A DNA stretch of 64,000 nucleotides from Gemmatimonadales bacterium (lineage in GTDB: Bacteria; Gemmatimonadota; Gemmatimonadetes; Longimicrobiales; Gaopeijiaceae), in NCBI GenBank assembly GCA_007695195.1, contig REEG01000152.1:1-64000 (forward strand). Reading direction: 5' to 3'. The position numbers and the translations under genes are program-made. Positions 25,413 to 34,237 of the stretch are shown piece by piece; position 1 is the stretch's first letter, and the number at the start of each line of letters is the position of its first letter. The notes beneath the pieces were generated by a model, which was given only the letters and a program-made list of their open reading frames with translations, was not told the origin of the DNA and ran no database searches.

Positions 25413-26000
25413 TCAGGTCATGGCTTCGGGGGCTTGGAACTCCATGAAATCCAGATAGCGCCCGGCGCCCTCGCGCTCCTCCCGGAGCCATTCCTCGAAG
25501 CCAGAGGGCTCAAGCCCCTCGGAAGAGTCCTGCTCCCGGGCCGCACGAACGGCCAGATCGTTGGCGTATTCGTTTCTGGCATGGCCGGCGTGCCCCCGGA
25601 CCCACTTCCACTCCACCTCATGGCGCTGGGTGCTCCGGTCCAACTCCTTCCAGAGCTCCAGATTCTCGATGGGTCCCGCCTTCCGCTTCCACCCCCGGCG
25701 CCGCCAGCCGTGGATCCATTCGGTGATCCCCTTGACCAGATACTGGGAATCGGAGACGAATCGGACCCGACACGGCTTCTTCAACCGGGACAGACCTTCA
25801 ATGGCACTCCGGAGAGCCATCCGATTGTTGGTCGTGTCGGTCTCGGAGATCCAGTAATCCCGGCGGACCCACCGGGAGCCGTCCCAGAACTCCACCAGAC
25901 CTGCTGCGCCGCCGGGGTTCGCCCGATCCTGGAACTGGTTCCCGAGACAGGACTCATCGGCATGGATCATGACGAAGGGGGGGCGTTGGGCTTCACTCAC
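25413..26000 (-). CDS. rnhA: Ribonuclease H family protein
   Basis: A 195-residue RNase H-fold enzyme that cuts RNA in RNA-DNA hybrids. The four acidic residues are visible: Asp15 in HADESCLGN, Glu68 in NNRMALRSAIE, Asp84 in VSDSQYL and Asp148 in NEYANDLA. The first motif differs from the usual DGSCxGNPGPGG: it has Glu after the Asp and an insert of about six residues before NPGG. About 45 residues extend beyond the usual C-terminus. A GTG start at 26000 is chosen because longer versions would cross the carA promoter; the site before it is weak. Confidence 0.85.
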   Translation of the reverse strand: MSEAQRPPFVMIHADESCLGNQFQDRANPGGAAGLVEFWDGSRWVRRDYWISETDTTNNRMALRSAIEGLSRLKKPCRVRFVSDSQYLVKGITEWIHGWRRRGWKRKAGPIENLELWKELDRSTQRHEVEWKWVRGHAGHARNEYANDLAVRAAREQDSSEGLEPSGFEEWLREEREGAGRYLDFMEFQAPEAMT

Positions 26001-26124
26001 GGCAAATGGTTCCGTTGGAGGGTGGACGACGCTGACGACACCGGAGGCGCCGATTGGAACGTGACGAAGGGAGGTGCGTGAACGACGCCCTGTCAACCCT
26101 GGGCCGTTCCGCCATGGGTCCGTG

Positions 26125-26152
26125 TTGACGGGGTCCCCCGTGGTCCTACATT
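26125..26152 (+). promoter_or_regulatory. Promoter for carA with palindromic spacer
   Basis: TTGACG (26125-26130) and TACATT (26147-26152) are 16 bases apart, 44 bases upstream of carA. Between them lies an inverted repeat ACGGGG (26128-26133) / CCCCGT (26136-26141). Promoter function is inferred from position and hexamers; the palindrome could be an operator or chance in GC-rich DNA. Confidence 0.6.
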
Positions 26153-26195
26153 CCGGGCATCGATCCATATCCATTCCCACCTTCCCGGGGGTCCT

Positions 26196-27335
26196 GTGCC
26201 ATTTGAGCTCCAGCCCACCTATCTGCTTCTGGAAGACGGTCGTCGCTTCGATGGAACCGGTCTCGGCGCGGTGGGGGTCGCCCTCGGCGAAGTGGTCTTC
26301 AATACGGCCATGACCGGGTACCAGGAGGTCCTGACGGATCCCTCCTACACGGGTCAGCTCGTCACCATGACCTACCCCCTCATCGGGAACTACGGGGTGA
26401 ACGATGAGGACCGGGAGTCGGACGTCCCCGCCGTGGCCGGCTTCATCGTGCGGGAGGCGGCTCGGACTCCCTCGTCATGGCGGTCCACAGGATCCCTCCA
26501 GGAGTACCTCGTCGACCATGGCGTGGTGGGAATCCAGGGAATCGATACCCGGGCCCTGACGCTGCATATCCGGGAGCGCGGCGCCATGCGCGGCGCCATT
26601 GCTCCGGCGGAGGTGGCCGAGGCCCATACGCTGGAGAGGATCCTGGCCCACCCCCGCATGGAGGGCTCGGATCTGGCCTGCGGGGTGTCGACGGATCGCC
26701 GGTACGAGATCCCTGCCCGCGGCGAGGAGCGCTTCCACGTGGTGGCCTATGATTTCGGGGTGAAAGCCCACTCCCCGCGGCTCCTGGCCGAGAGAGGGTG
26801 CCGGGTGACCGTGGTCCCGGCCTCGACCCCCCTCACCGAGATTCGGGAAATGGCGCCGGACGGTATCTTCATCTCCAACGGCCCCGGAGATCCGGCGGCG
26901 GTAGCGGAAGCCATCCGCGACATCCGGGACCTGGCGGAGGCGGGAGTCCCCATCTTCGGGATCTGCCTGGGACACCAGCTCATCTCCCGGGCCTTCGGGG
27001 CGGAGACCTACAAGCTTCCGTTCGGGCATCATGGTGCCAACCACCCCGTGCGTTCCCTTGATGGAAATCGGGTTGAGATCACGTCGCAGAATCACGGCTT
27101 CGCGGTCCGGGGCGGGGAAACACCGGAGGCGGGCATCCCCGGCGCCCCCGACCTCCGTGTGACCCACCTGAACCTCTACGACGGGACCGTGGAGGGGGTG
27201 GAGCATCGGGAGCTTCCGGTGTTCTCCGTCCAGTATCATCCGGAGTCGGCGCCTGGACCCCATGACTCCCGCTACCTCTTTGATCATTTCCTGGCATTGA
27301 TGGAGGGTCGGACCGAGCGGTCGCAATCCGCTTGA
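26196..27335 (+). CDS. carA: Carbamoyl-phosphate synthase small subunit
   Basis: A 379-residue glutaminase subunit that supplies ammonia to CarB for arginine and pyrimidine synthesis. The N-terminal CarA domain has LEDGRRFDG and FNTAMTGYQEVLTDPSY. The class I amidotransferase domain has nucleophile Cys257 in GICLGHQL and His348 with Glu350 in YHPES. The start is GTG at 26196. carB is not in this window, so the two subunits are encoded apart or carB lies elsewhere. Confidence 0.95.
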   Translation: MPFELQPTYLLLEDGRRFDGTGLGAVGVALGEVVFNTAMTGYQEVLTDPSYTGQLVTMTYPLIGNYGVNDEDRESDVPAVAGFIVREAARTPSSWRSTGSLQEYLVDHGVVGIQGIDTRALTLHIRERGAMRGAIAPAEVAEAHTLERILAHPRMEGSDLACGVSTDRRYEIPARGEERFHVVAYDFGVKAHSPRLLAERGCRVTVVPASTPLTEIREMAPDGIFISNGPGDPAAVAEAIRDIRDLAEAGVPIFGICLGHQLISRAFGAETYKLPFGHHGANHPVRSLDGNRVEITSQNHGFAVRGGETPEAGIPGAPDLRVTHLNLYDGTVEGVEHRELPVFSVQYHPESAPGPHDSRYLFDHFLALMEGRTERSQSA

Positions 27336-27361
27336 CCGTCCATCGGGAGCGGGGTTACCCT
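27332..27361 (+). promoter_or_regulatory. Candidate promoter for the HU gene
   Basis: TTGACC (27332-27337, overlapping the carA stop) is 18 bases from TACCCT (27356-27361). The same 18-base spacing and a similar TACCTT hexamer occur at the nuo promoter. The -10 match is partial, so this stays tentative. Confidence 0.4.
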
Positions 27362-27389
27362 TGCGCCCGTCTTACAGGGTCCCGCTCCC
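27345..27389 (+). other. Bulged long hairpin between carA and the HU gene
   Basis: GGGAGCGGG (27345-27353) pairs with CCCGCTCCC (27381-27389), and inside it ACCC (27357-27360) pairs with GGGT (27377-27380). The result is a 13-bp stem with a three-base bulge and a 16-base loop. It starts 10 bases after the carA stop and lacks a T tract. It could protect the carA 3' end, terminate with Rho, or act in the HU leader. Confidence 0.5.
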
Positions 27390-27451
27390 TCGCATGGCGG
27401 CCCTGTCCCCGGAACCTTGGATGTGCCGGCAGAACCCGGACGGAGGATTGA

Positions 27452-27757
27452 ATGACAAAGGCGGATCTCGTGGAGCAGGTTGCAGAAGCCATCGGACCCG
27501 GAGTCACCAAGAAGGATTGTGCCATGGTGGTCGACGGCTTCCTGGGCGCCGTTCGACAGGCGCTAGCCGAAGGGGAGCACATCGAGATCCGCGGCTTCGG
27601 GACGTTCAAGGTCCGTCGGCGGGAGGCCCGCACCGCCCGAAACCCACGAACCGGAGAGGCTGTGGAAGTGCCGGCTCGGCACGTCCCGGTCTTCAAGCCG
27701 TCGAAGCACATGCGGGCCCAGGTGACCCGAGGAGCAAAGAGACGCGCCGACGATTGA
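27452..27757 (+). CDS. HU/IHF family DNA-binding protein
   Basis: A 101-residue nucleoid protein. The N-terminal helices begin MTKADLVEQVAEAI; the DNA-binding arm carries GFGTFKVRRREARTARNPRTG and PARHVPVFKPSK, the HU/IHF signature, with Pro at the arm tip region. These proteins bend DNA and compact the nucleoid; whether it is HU (homodimer) or an IHF-like subunit cannot be told. The tail is Arg/Lys-rich. Confidence 0.93.
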   Translation: MTKADLVEQVAEAIGPGVTKKDCAMVVDGFLGAVRQALAEGEHIEIRGFGTFKVRRREARTARNPRTGEAVEVPARHVPVFKPSKHMRAQVTRGAKRRADD

Positions 27758-27889
27758 TGGCGGGGCCATGATCCGTCGGGGGTGGCCTTCGCGCTCTTTG
27801 CTGGACGAGGATCGGTCTCCCCCCGTTCCACCCCTTCGATTTAACGCTCCTTCACCCCGGGGCATCCTCCAAACTGTGGACTTGGTGCG

Positions 27890-28468
27890 ATGACGGCCCC
27901 GATGCAGAATCCCGATCCGGAAGAAGATCGACCGGACGGACCTCTCGTCCAGCGAGCCCGGGCGGGAGACAGGGGTGCCATGGGCGAATTGATCAATCGC
28001 CACCAGGGAGTGGTGTACCGGTTCCTGGTGGGTCTGCTCGGGGACGAGGAGTTGGCGGCTGATACCACCCAGGAAACCTTTGTCCGGGCGCTTGGAAACA
28101 TCGCCGGATTCCGGGGTGACTCGACGTTTCGCACCTGGCTCCTGGCCATCGCCCGCAACGAGGCCCGGGGAGCCATGCGGCGCAGGGTGCGTCGAAGGGA
28201 ATTTACGCTGGACGACGCACCCCCGCTGCAGGATCAGGCAGCGGGACCGGAGCATGTCACCCTTGGACGAGCCGAGGTGGGAAGGATCCGTACAGCGTTG
28301 GACAGCCTGCCTCCGAAGCAGAAGATGAGCGTGTCCCTGCGACTCTTCGACGGATTGAGCTTTCGGGAGATCGGGCGGGCCATCGATTCGTCGGAGGGAG
28401 CGGCCCGGGTGAATTACCACCACGGGATCAGACGACTGAGGGAGTTGCTGGATGACAGAGGAAACTAG
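27890..28468 (+). CDS. ECF-type RNA polymerase sigma factor
   Basis: A 192-residue two-domain sigma factor. Region 2 (about residues 30-95) has the LINRHQGVVYRFLVGLLGDEELAADTTQETFVRA type sequence and a STFRTWLLAIARN helix for -10 recognition. Region 4 (about 125-185) has LDSLPPKQKMSVSLRLFDG and a helix-turn-helix SFREIGRAIDSSEGAARV. The following gene overlaps it by 17 bases and encodes a zinc-type anti-sigma factor, the usual pairing. I see no clear autoregulated promoter in the 132 bases upstream. Confidence 0.92.
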   Translation: MTAPMQNPDPEEDRPDGPLVQRARAGDRGAMGELINRHQGVVYRFLVGLLGDEELAADTTQETFVRALGNIAGFRGDSTFRTWLLAIARNEARGAMRRRVRRREFTLDDAPPLQDQAAGPEHVTLGRAEVGRIRTALDSLPPKQKMSVSLRLFDGLSFREIGRAIDSSEGAARVNYHHGIRRLRELLDDRGN

Positions 28469-28994
28469 GCACGGATGGAACGGGTCGGGCTGCGCTCGCG
28501 CCGTCGACCTCCTTCCACTTCACGTCCGAGGGAGCATTTCAGATGCTTGCGACGTGCTCTGGCTCGAGGAGCATGTGAGCCGCTGTGACTCCTGTCGGGC
28601 CGAGGCCGTCTTTCTGGAACGGCTTCTTTCTTCCCGTCGGGAGGCTCCAGCCGGGTTGGCGGCTGCCGTCATGGCGCGGCTGGAGGATGCCACAGTTTCC
28701 ATGCCCTCCAGGGTGCCCGACGCCCCCGGTTCGATCCCGAACCGGCCGCACCTCCCACCCAGGCGTTTCGGGGGCTGGGCTGTGTCGGTGGCGGCCGTCC
28801 TCGTTCTGGCCCTGGGGATCGGGACCTTCTGGATGGCCGAGTCCAATGTGGCCGGTGACCTCTTCCTCTCCGCATTCCTGGAAGACGGGGACGAACCCGG
28901 GAATCAGGACGAGTGGATGGTGGCCGGAGCGCCGGTCCTGGATGCCCTGCCGGACGAGGTGCTTCTCGCCCTGGTGACTGAGGGGGCGTGGTGA
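28452..28994 (+). CDS. Zinc-binding transmembrane anti-sigma factor
   Basis: A 180-residue protein with the ZAS signature His41-x3-Cys45-x2-Cys48 in the cytoplasmic N-terminal domain. One membrane helix follows (about 108-127), then an acidic periplasmic tail of about 50 residues. Such proteins hold their sigma factor at the membrane until a signal releases it. Overlap with the sigma gene ensures matched synthesis. Its end overlaps the possible GTG start of the next gene. Confidence 0.88.
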   Translation: MTEETRHGWNGSGCARAVDLLPLHVRGSISDACDVLWLEEHVSRCDSCRAEAVFLERLLSSRREAPAGLAAAVMARLEDATVSMPSRVPDAPGSIPNRPHLPPRRFGGWAVSVAAVLVLALGIGTFWMAESNVAGDLFLSAFLEDGDEPGNQDEWMVAGAPVLDALPDEVLLALVTEGAW

Positions 28995-29023
28995 AGGTCC
29001 ATTCGATGGCGCCCCGGAGCGGA

Positions 29024-29554
29024 ATGATGACCTCTCGTCGCCGGCTATCCCCACGGGCCTGCCTCAGGGCAGGAGCCACGGCAGCCGTTCTCCTCATGGG
29101 CGCCATCCTCCTCCCAGCGGCTCCGGTCCTGGCCCAGTCGGGGCCGACGCCGCAGGCCCAGGAGATGACGAGAGAGGAAATGCTGGCGGCCATCCACGCC
29201 CAGTTCGAGCGTGAGATGGTTCAGGAACTGGGGCTGGATCGGCAGACCATGGGGGCCATTCGGGACGTCATGACCTCCATGGTTGAGCGACGCCGGGACC
29301 TCTATCAGCGCCGCCGAGCGCTCAGAACCCTATCCCGGGAATTCCACGAGACAGGTGGAGACGAAGCGACGGCACGGCGTATCCTTTCGGAAACAAGGGC
29401 CATCCGATCCCAGGAAGCGCTTCTCGAGGCCGAGGAGGAGTCGCAACTTCTGCAGATCATGTCACCGGCGGAAGTTCTCCGCTTCCAGGCTCTTCGTGAC
29501 GACTTCAACGAACGGATCCGTCGTATGCATCGTGGCCGGATCGACGGTATCTGA
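29024..29554 (+). CDS. Periplasmic Spy/CpxP-like helical protein
   Basis: A 176-residue secreted protein: a basic N-terminus and hydrophobic stretch ending in an APVLAQS signal-peptidase site, then an almost wholly helical, charged mature part. It contains MTREEMLAAI, long Arg/Glu-rich helices and a second LQIMSPAEVLRFQALRDDF segment, resembling the paired LTxxQ regions of Spy/CpxP chaperones though not exactly. Start 29024 has GGAG five bases upstream and gives a normal signal peptide; a GTG at 28988, overlapping the anti-sigma stop, is the alternative. Placed with the ECF pair, it may be the sensor or the protective output. Confidence 0.65.
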   Translation: MMTSRRRLSPRACLRAGATAAVLLMGAILLPAAPVLAQSGPTPQAQEMTREEMLAAIHAQFEREMVQELGLDRQTMGAIRDVMTSMVERRRDLYQRRRALRTLSREFHETGGDEATARRILSETRAIRSQEALLEAEEESQLLQIMSPAEVLRFQALRDDFNERIRRMHRGRIDGI

Positions 29555-29593
29555 ACGATCCCATCCCATCACCGGACGCGGTGACCAATTCCG

Positions 29594-29622
29594 TTGACAC
29601 TCCTGCGGGGTGCGCATAGGTT
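29594..29622 (+). promoter_or_regulatory. Promoter for mdh
   Basis: TTGACA (29594-29599) and TAGGTT (29617-29622) are 17 bases apart, 48 bases before the mdh start. An inverted repeat TCACCG (29569-29574) / CGGTGA (29579-29584) lies just upstream of the -35 and could be an operator or the end of the preceding unit. Confidence 0.6.
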
Positions 29623-29669
29623 CCGGCGGTTCCTCTGCCCCTGTATCGCCCTCCCCCGGGAGTTCAAAC

Positions 29670-30593
29670 ATGAAGAAAATCACGGTCGTCGGTGCCGGTA
29701 ACGTCGGTGCATCCGCAGCCTATCGAGTAGCTCAGTTGGAGCTCGCCCGCGAGGTCGTCCTGGTGGACATCGCCGAGGGAATTCCCGAGGGCAAGGCTCT
29801 GGATCAGTGGGAGAGCGCGCCGGTTGAGGGCTTTGACACCCGGGTTGTGGGTTCGTCCTCCTACGACCTGTCCGAGGGATCGGATCTCTTCATCGTCACC
29901 GCCGGCCTCGCCCGGAAGCCGGGCATGAGTCGGGACGACCTCCTCAAGACCAACGCGGGAATCGTGGAGTCGGTGTCCAGGGAGATCGCACGGGTCGCGC
30001 CGGACTCCATCATCATCGTGGTGTCCAATCCCCTGGACGTCATGTCCTACGTGGCCATGAAGACCACCGGTTTCCCCCGGGAGCGGGTCCTGGGAATGGC
30101 GGGAGTTCTCGATACCGCCAGGTTCCGCTCCTTCATTGCCATGGAGTTGGACTGCTCGGTAGAGGACATCCAGGCCCTGGTTCTGGGTGGACACGGCGAC
30201 ACCATGGTACCGCTGGTCAACTACACTTCGGTGAGCGGTATTCCCCTGACCCAGCTCCTTCCCAGGGATCGCATCGATGCCCTCATCGATCGGACCCGGA
30301 ATGGGGGCGCCGAGATCGTCGGCTATCTCAAGACAGGCAGCGCCTACTACGCTCCGGCCACGGCGGCGGTGCAGATGGCCGAGGCCATCTGCCGGCACAA
30401 GCGTCGGATCCTTCCGTGCGCCGCCTACCTCCAAGGGGAGTATGGACAGGAAGACATCTTCCTGGGTGTACCGTGTCGAATTGGAGAGGGAGGGCTTCTG
30501 GACATCATCGAGGTCGAATTGACGGACGAGGAGCGGGCTCAGCTCGAGAACAGCGCCGAGGCCGTGCGTTCCACCATTGCGAAGCTCGGTTGA
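29670..30593 (+). CDS. mdh: Malate dehydrogenase (LDH-like type)
   Basis: A 307-residue NAD-dependent enzyme oxidising malate to oxaloacetate. The Rossmann motif GAGNVGASAA starts at residue 8, Asp33 follows the second strand (NAD preference), and ARKPGMSR (81-88) carries the two substrate arginines that mark malate rather than lactate specificity. Asn120 and His175 in GGHGDTMVP are catalytic. Start 29670 has CGGGAG upstream. It precedes sdhCAB, so consecutive TCA-cycle steps are neighbours. Confidence 0.96.
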   Translation: MKKITVVGAGNVGASAAYRVAQLELAREVVLVDIAEGIPEGKALDQWESAPVEGFDTRVVGSSSYDLSEGSDLFIVTAGLARKPGMSRDDLLKTNAGIVESVSREIARVAPDSIIIVVSNPLDVMSYVAMKTTGFPRERVLGMAGVLDTARFRSFIAMELDCSVEDIQALVLGGHGDTMVPLVNYTSVSGIPLTQLLPRDRIDALIDRTRNGGAEIVGYLKTGSAYYAPATAAVQMAEAICRHKRRILPCAAYLQGEYGQEDIFLGVPCRIGEGGLLDIIEVELTDEERAQLENSAEAVRSTIAKLG

Positions 30594-30721
30594 GTGGATC
30601 CTCCGCCGCCCCGTGGGGTTGGCGAACTCGTTCCTGAGCCTTTGTCCGTCAGGGAGCCGCCCCTGCACCCCCGCGCCACTTCCGGGTTGAGGGGCGGCGA
30701 AACCTCCAAGGAGCTCTGCTC

Positions 30722-31417
30722 ATGCGCCGCGTGTTGACGCTCTATCGGTCTTCGGTGGGGAAGAAGATCATGATGGCCATCTCCGGCCTCATTCTCTTCG
30801 GATTCATCGTTGCGCACATGGTGGGCAACCTCAAGGCCTTCCAGTCGCCCAACGGGGACGGTACCCATCCCCTCGACACCTACGCCGAATTCCTCCGGGA
30901 GGTGGGATATCCATTGGTCCCGGAGGGCGGGATCCTCTGGGCGTTCCGTCTCGTGCTTCTGGCGGCGGTGGGTGTTCATATCATCGCCGCCATCCAACTC
31001 TGGTCCGGAGCACGAACGGCGCGGCCGAGCCGGTACCGGAAGGAAGACTCGCAGGTCTTTTCCTATGCATCCCGGACCATGCGTTGGGGCGGGGTCATCG
31101 TGGCCGCCTTCGTGGTCTACCACATCCTCCACTTCACCACGGGCCATGTCCATCCGGACTTCGAGTATGGGCGAGTCTACGACAACCTGGTGGTGGGATT
31201 CCAGAACCCGCTGGTGGCCGGCTTCTACATCGTGGCGGTGGGGGCGCTCTGTCTGCACCTCTATCACGGTCTCTGGAGCGTGTTCACCACTCTCGGCGTT
31301 CAGAACCGGAAGATCGACCGGATCCGGCGTCCACTGGCCGCTGGGATCTCCGTCGTGCTCTTCGTGGGCTTCGTGTCGGTTCCCCTGGCCGTTCTGACCC
31401 GGATCCTGACGCTCTGA
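30722..31417 (+). CDS. sdhC: Succinate dehydrogenase cytochrome b subunit
   Basis: A 231-residue membrane subunit with five predicted helices, the size of type B anchors that bind two hemes. Histidines suited to heme ligation lie in the helices at IVAHMVGN, VGVHIIAA, YHILHF and LHLYHGLWS. There is no separate SdhD gene, consistent with type B enzymes that reduce quinone (often menaquinone) with one anchor. AAGGAG precedes the start. The 128-base gap from mdh has no clear promoter. Confidence 0.93.
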   Translation: MRRVLTLYRSSVGKKIMMAISGLILFGFIVAHMVGNLKAFQSPNGDGTHPLDTYAEFLREVGYPLVPEGGILWAFRLVLLAAVGVHIIAAIQLWSGARTARPSRYRKEDSQVFSYASRTMRWGGVIVAAFVVYHILHFTTGHVHPDFEYGRVYDNLVVGFQNPLVAGFYIVAVGALCLHLYHGLWSVFTTLGVQNRKIDRIRRPLAAGISVVLFVGFVSVPLAVLTRILTL

Positions 31418-31479
31418 GCTGACCCCCCCTTGGCCCCGGGACGAGCAGGGCCCCCCTTCCCGTGAAATCGGAGATGTGA

Positions 31480-33399
31480 GTGCATATGGAGCTCGACGCC
31501 AAGATTCCGGACGGTCCCATCGCCGAGAAGTGGACACGCCGCCAGTTCGAGATGAAGCTGATCAATCCGTCCAACAAACGGAAATACAAGGTCATCGTGG
31601 TGGGGACCGGACTGGCCGGTGGAGCCGCCGCCGCCACCATGGGTGAACTGGGCTATGATGTCCACTGCTTCACCTACCATGACTCGCCCCGCCGGGCCCA
31701 TTCCATCTCTGCCCAGGGGGGCATCAACGCCGCCAAGAACTACCAGGGCGACGGGGACTCCGTCTTCCGCCTCTTCTATGACACGGTGAAGGGCGGGGAC
31801 TTCCGCTCCCGGGAGGCCAACGTCTACCGGTTGGCCGAGCTATCCCTGAACATCATCGATCAGGCGGTGGCCCAGGGCGTGCCCTTCGCCCGTGAGTACG
31901 GGGGACTGCTGGACAACCGGTCCTTCGGTGGAGCGCAGGTCTCCCGGACCTTCTACGCTCGCGGGCAGACGGGCCAGCAGCTTCTCCTGGGGTGCTATCA
32001 GGCGCTGGAACGTCAGATCCACGAGGGTGCCGTGAAGATGTACAACCGGCACGAGATGATGGATGTGGTGATCGTGGATGGACGGGCCCGGGGGATCGTC
32101 ACTCGCCACCTGGTCACAGGAAAGATCGAGGCCCACATGGCCGATGCCGTGGTCCTGGGGACCGGAGGCTATTCCAACGTCTTCTTCCTCTCGACCAACG
32201 CCAAGGCGTGCAACGTCACGTCGATATGGCGAGCCGCCAAGCGCGGGGCCGGCTTCGCCAATCCCTGTTTCACCCAGATCCACCCCACCTGCATTCCCCA
32301 GAGCGGCGAATACCAGTCCAAGCTCACCCTCATGAGTGAGTCGCTCCGGAATGACGGCCGGATCTGGGTCCCCAAGAAAGCTGGCGACGATCGTCGGGCC
32401 GGGGACATCCCCGAGTCCGAGCGGGATTACTACCTCGAACGCCTCTATCCCTCGTTCGGAAACCTTTCGCCCCGGGACATCGCTTCACGACGGGCCAAGG
32501 AGCTGGTGGATGCGGGGCACGGCGTGGGGCCGCTCAACAACGGCGTCTATCTGGACTTCCGGGACGCCATCCAGCGCCTGGGGAAGGGCAAGGTACAAGA
32601 GCGCTACGGCAACCTCTTCCAGATGTATGAGAAGATCACGGGAGAGGATCCGTACTCGGTTCCCATGCGCATCTTCCCGGCCCCCCACTACACCATGGGG
32701 GGGCTCTGGGTGGATTACGACCTCATGACCAACATCCCCGGCTTGTTCGCCATCGGTGAGGCGAACTTCTCGGATCACGGCGCGAACCGGTTGGGTGCAT
32801 CGGCCCTCATGCAGGGGCTGGCCGACGGCTACTTCATCCTTCCCCTCACCGTGGGGAACTACCTGGCCGAAGCCCCTCGCGGCGGTGTCGACCCGGACCA
32901 CCCGGCGGCTCGGGACGTCATCGCCGAGACCACGGCGCTCCAGGAGAGGCTTCTGGCCGCCAATGGGAAACGGAGCGTCGACTCCTTCCACATGGAGTTG
33001 GGACGGATCGTCTGGGATCACTGCGGAATGGCCCGCAACGACAGCGGTCTCAAGGAAGCGCTGAAGCGGATCCCGGAGCTTCGGGAGGAGTTCTGGCGGG
33101 ACGTGAAGGTGCCCGGCAGTGGAGCCGATCTGAACCAGTCGCTGGAGAAGGCCGGACGGGTGGCGGACTTCATGGAGTTCGCCGAGATCATGTGTTGGGA
33201 CGCTCTGACCCGAGATGAGTCCTGCGGCGCCCATTACCGCGAGGAACATGTGACTGAGGAGGGTGAGGCCAAGCGGGACGACGAGAACTTCCTCCACGGT
33301 GCGGTGTGGGAGTTCAAGGGCGCAGGCGAGGAGCCTGTCCGACACGAGGAGCCTCTCCACTTCGAACACGTGCCCCTCTCACAGAGGAGCTACAAGTAA
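31480..33399 (+). CDS. sdhA: Succinate dehydrogenase flavoprotein subunit
   Basis: A 639-residue catalytic subunit. The FAD-binding GTGLAGG is at 42-48, His74 in [10 protein letters not shown] is the expected covalent FAD site, and the conserved active-site regions IHPTCIP and [20 protein letters not shown] are present. The sequence is of the type B (Bacillus/epsilon-like) kind, matching the single-anchor SdhC. A GTG at 31480 is six bases from GGAG; an ATG at 31486 is nearly as good. The stop overlaps the sdhB start (TAATG). Confidence 0.96.
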   Translation: MHMELDAKIPDGPIAEKWTRRQFEMKLINPSNKRKYKVIVVGTGLAGGAAAATMGELGYDVHCFTYHDSPRRAHSISAQGGINAAKNYQGDGDSVFRLFYDTVKGGDFRSREANVYRLAELSLNIIDQAVAQGVPFAREYGGLLDNRSFGGAQVSRTFYARGQTGQQLLLGCYQALERQIHEGAVKMYNRHEMMDVVIVDGRARGIVTRHLVTGKIEAHMADAVVLGTGGYSNVFFLSTNAKACNVTSIWRAAKRGAGFANPCFTQIHPTCIPQSGEYQSKLTLMSESLRNDGRIWVPKKAGDDRRAGDIPESERDYYLERLYPSFGNLSPRDIASRRAKELVDAGHGVGPLNNGVYLDFRDAIQRLGKGKVQERYGNLFQMYEKITGEDPYSVPMRIFPAPHYTMGGLWVDYDLMTNIPGLFAIGEANFSDHGANRLGASALMQGLADGYFILPLTVGNYLAEAPRGGVDPDHPAARDVIAETTALQERLLAANGKRSVDSFHMELGRIVWDHCGMARNDSGLKEALKRIPELREEFWRDVKVPGSGADLNQSLEKAGRVADFMEFAEIMCWDALTRDESCGAHYREEHVTEEGEAKRDDENFLHGAVWEFKGAGEEPVRHEEPLHFEHVPLSQRSYK

Positions 33400-34160
33400 T
33401 GAAGCTGAAGCTGCATATCTGGCGTCAGGCGAGCCCCCAGGCCAAGGGGGAATTCAAGGCCTACGATCTGGACGGTGTGTCTCCCCACATGTCGTTCCTG
33501 GACATGTTGGACCTCCTGAACGAGCAGATCCTCCACGAGGGTGGAGAACCGGTGGCGTTCGAGCACGACTGCCGGGAGGGGATCTGCGGAACGTGTGGTA
33601 TGGTCATCAATGGAATCGCCCACGGGCCGGAGAAGCTCATTACGGCCTGCCAGCTCCACATGAGGACCTTCAACGACGGCGACGAGATCTGGATCGAGCC
33701 TTGGCGGGCCGCCGCGTTCCCGGTCATGAAGGATCTGGTGGTGGAACGGGCCGCCTTCGACCGGATCATCCAGTCCGGTGGGTACATCTCGGTCCGGTCG
33801 GGGAGCGCCCAGGACGCCAATGCCATTCCCATTCCCAAGGAAGACGCGGACCGAGCCTTCGACGCGGCGGCGTGTATCGGCTGCGGTGCCTGCGTGGCCG
33901 CCTGTCCCAACGCCTCGGCCATGCTCTTCACTGCCGCCAAGGCCGCGCACCTCTCCTATCTGCCCCAGGGCCAGACGGAGCGGCTGCAACGGGCTGCCAA
34001 CATGGTCACGGCCCACGATGAGGAAGGCTTCGGCAACTGTACCAACCACGGTGCCTGCCAGGAGGTCTGTCCCAAGGGAATCAGCGTCGACTACATCGGG
34101 CGCCTGAATCGCGACCTCCTCAAGGCGACCCTGTCGGGCGTCGAGGTCTCGACCCGCTGA
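33399..34160 (+). CDS. sdhB: Succinate dehydrogenase iron-sulfur subunit
   Basis: A 253-residue electron-transfer subunit. The [2Fe-2S] ligands are Cys58, Cys63, Cys66 and Cys84. The C-terminal domain has [13 protein letters not shown] and [14 protein letters not shown] for the [4Fe-4S] and [3Fe-4S] clusters. The start has GAGGAG upstream and overlaps the sdhA stop. It ends the sdhCAB operon; a long inverted repeat follows. Confidence 0.96.
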   Translation: MKLKLHIWRQASPQAKGEFKAYDLDGVSPHMSFLDMLDLLNEQILHEGGEPVAFEHDCREGICGTCGMVINGIAHGPEKLITACQLHMRTFNDGDEIWIEPWRAAAFPVMKDLVVERAAFDRIIQSGGYISVRSGSAQDANAIPIPKEDADRAFDAAACIGCGACVAACPNASAMLFTAAKAAHLSYLPQGQTERLQRAANMVTAHDEEGFGNCTNHGACQEVCPKGISVDYIGRLNRDLLKATLSGVEVSTR

Positions 34161-34183
34161 CCCCAGCACGTCCTCGGCTTGCC

Positions 34184-34225
34184 GGTACCCCACCGTCCCC
34201 GTAACATCTCCGGCGGTGGGGTACC
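34184..34225. repeat. 12-bp perfect inverted repeat between sdhB and the M14 gene
   Basis: GGTACCCCACCG (34184-34195) and its exact complement CGGTGGGGTACC (34214-34225) flank an 18-base spacer. It starts 24 bases after sdhB and ends 12 bases before the next start codon. No T run follows. It may be a terminator stem for sdhCAB, an operator, or a leader structure hiding the next ribosome-binding site, since that site would lie at its right edge. Confidence 0.6.
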
Positions 34226-34237
34226 CAGGTCACATTG

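Noticed and set aside
26001-26180. Upstream extension of rnhA by 60 codons
   Set aside because: It would cover the divergent carA promoter and adds no conserved sequence before the RNase H fold.
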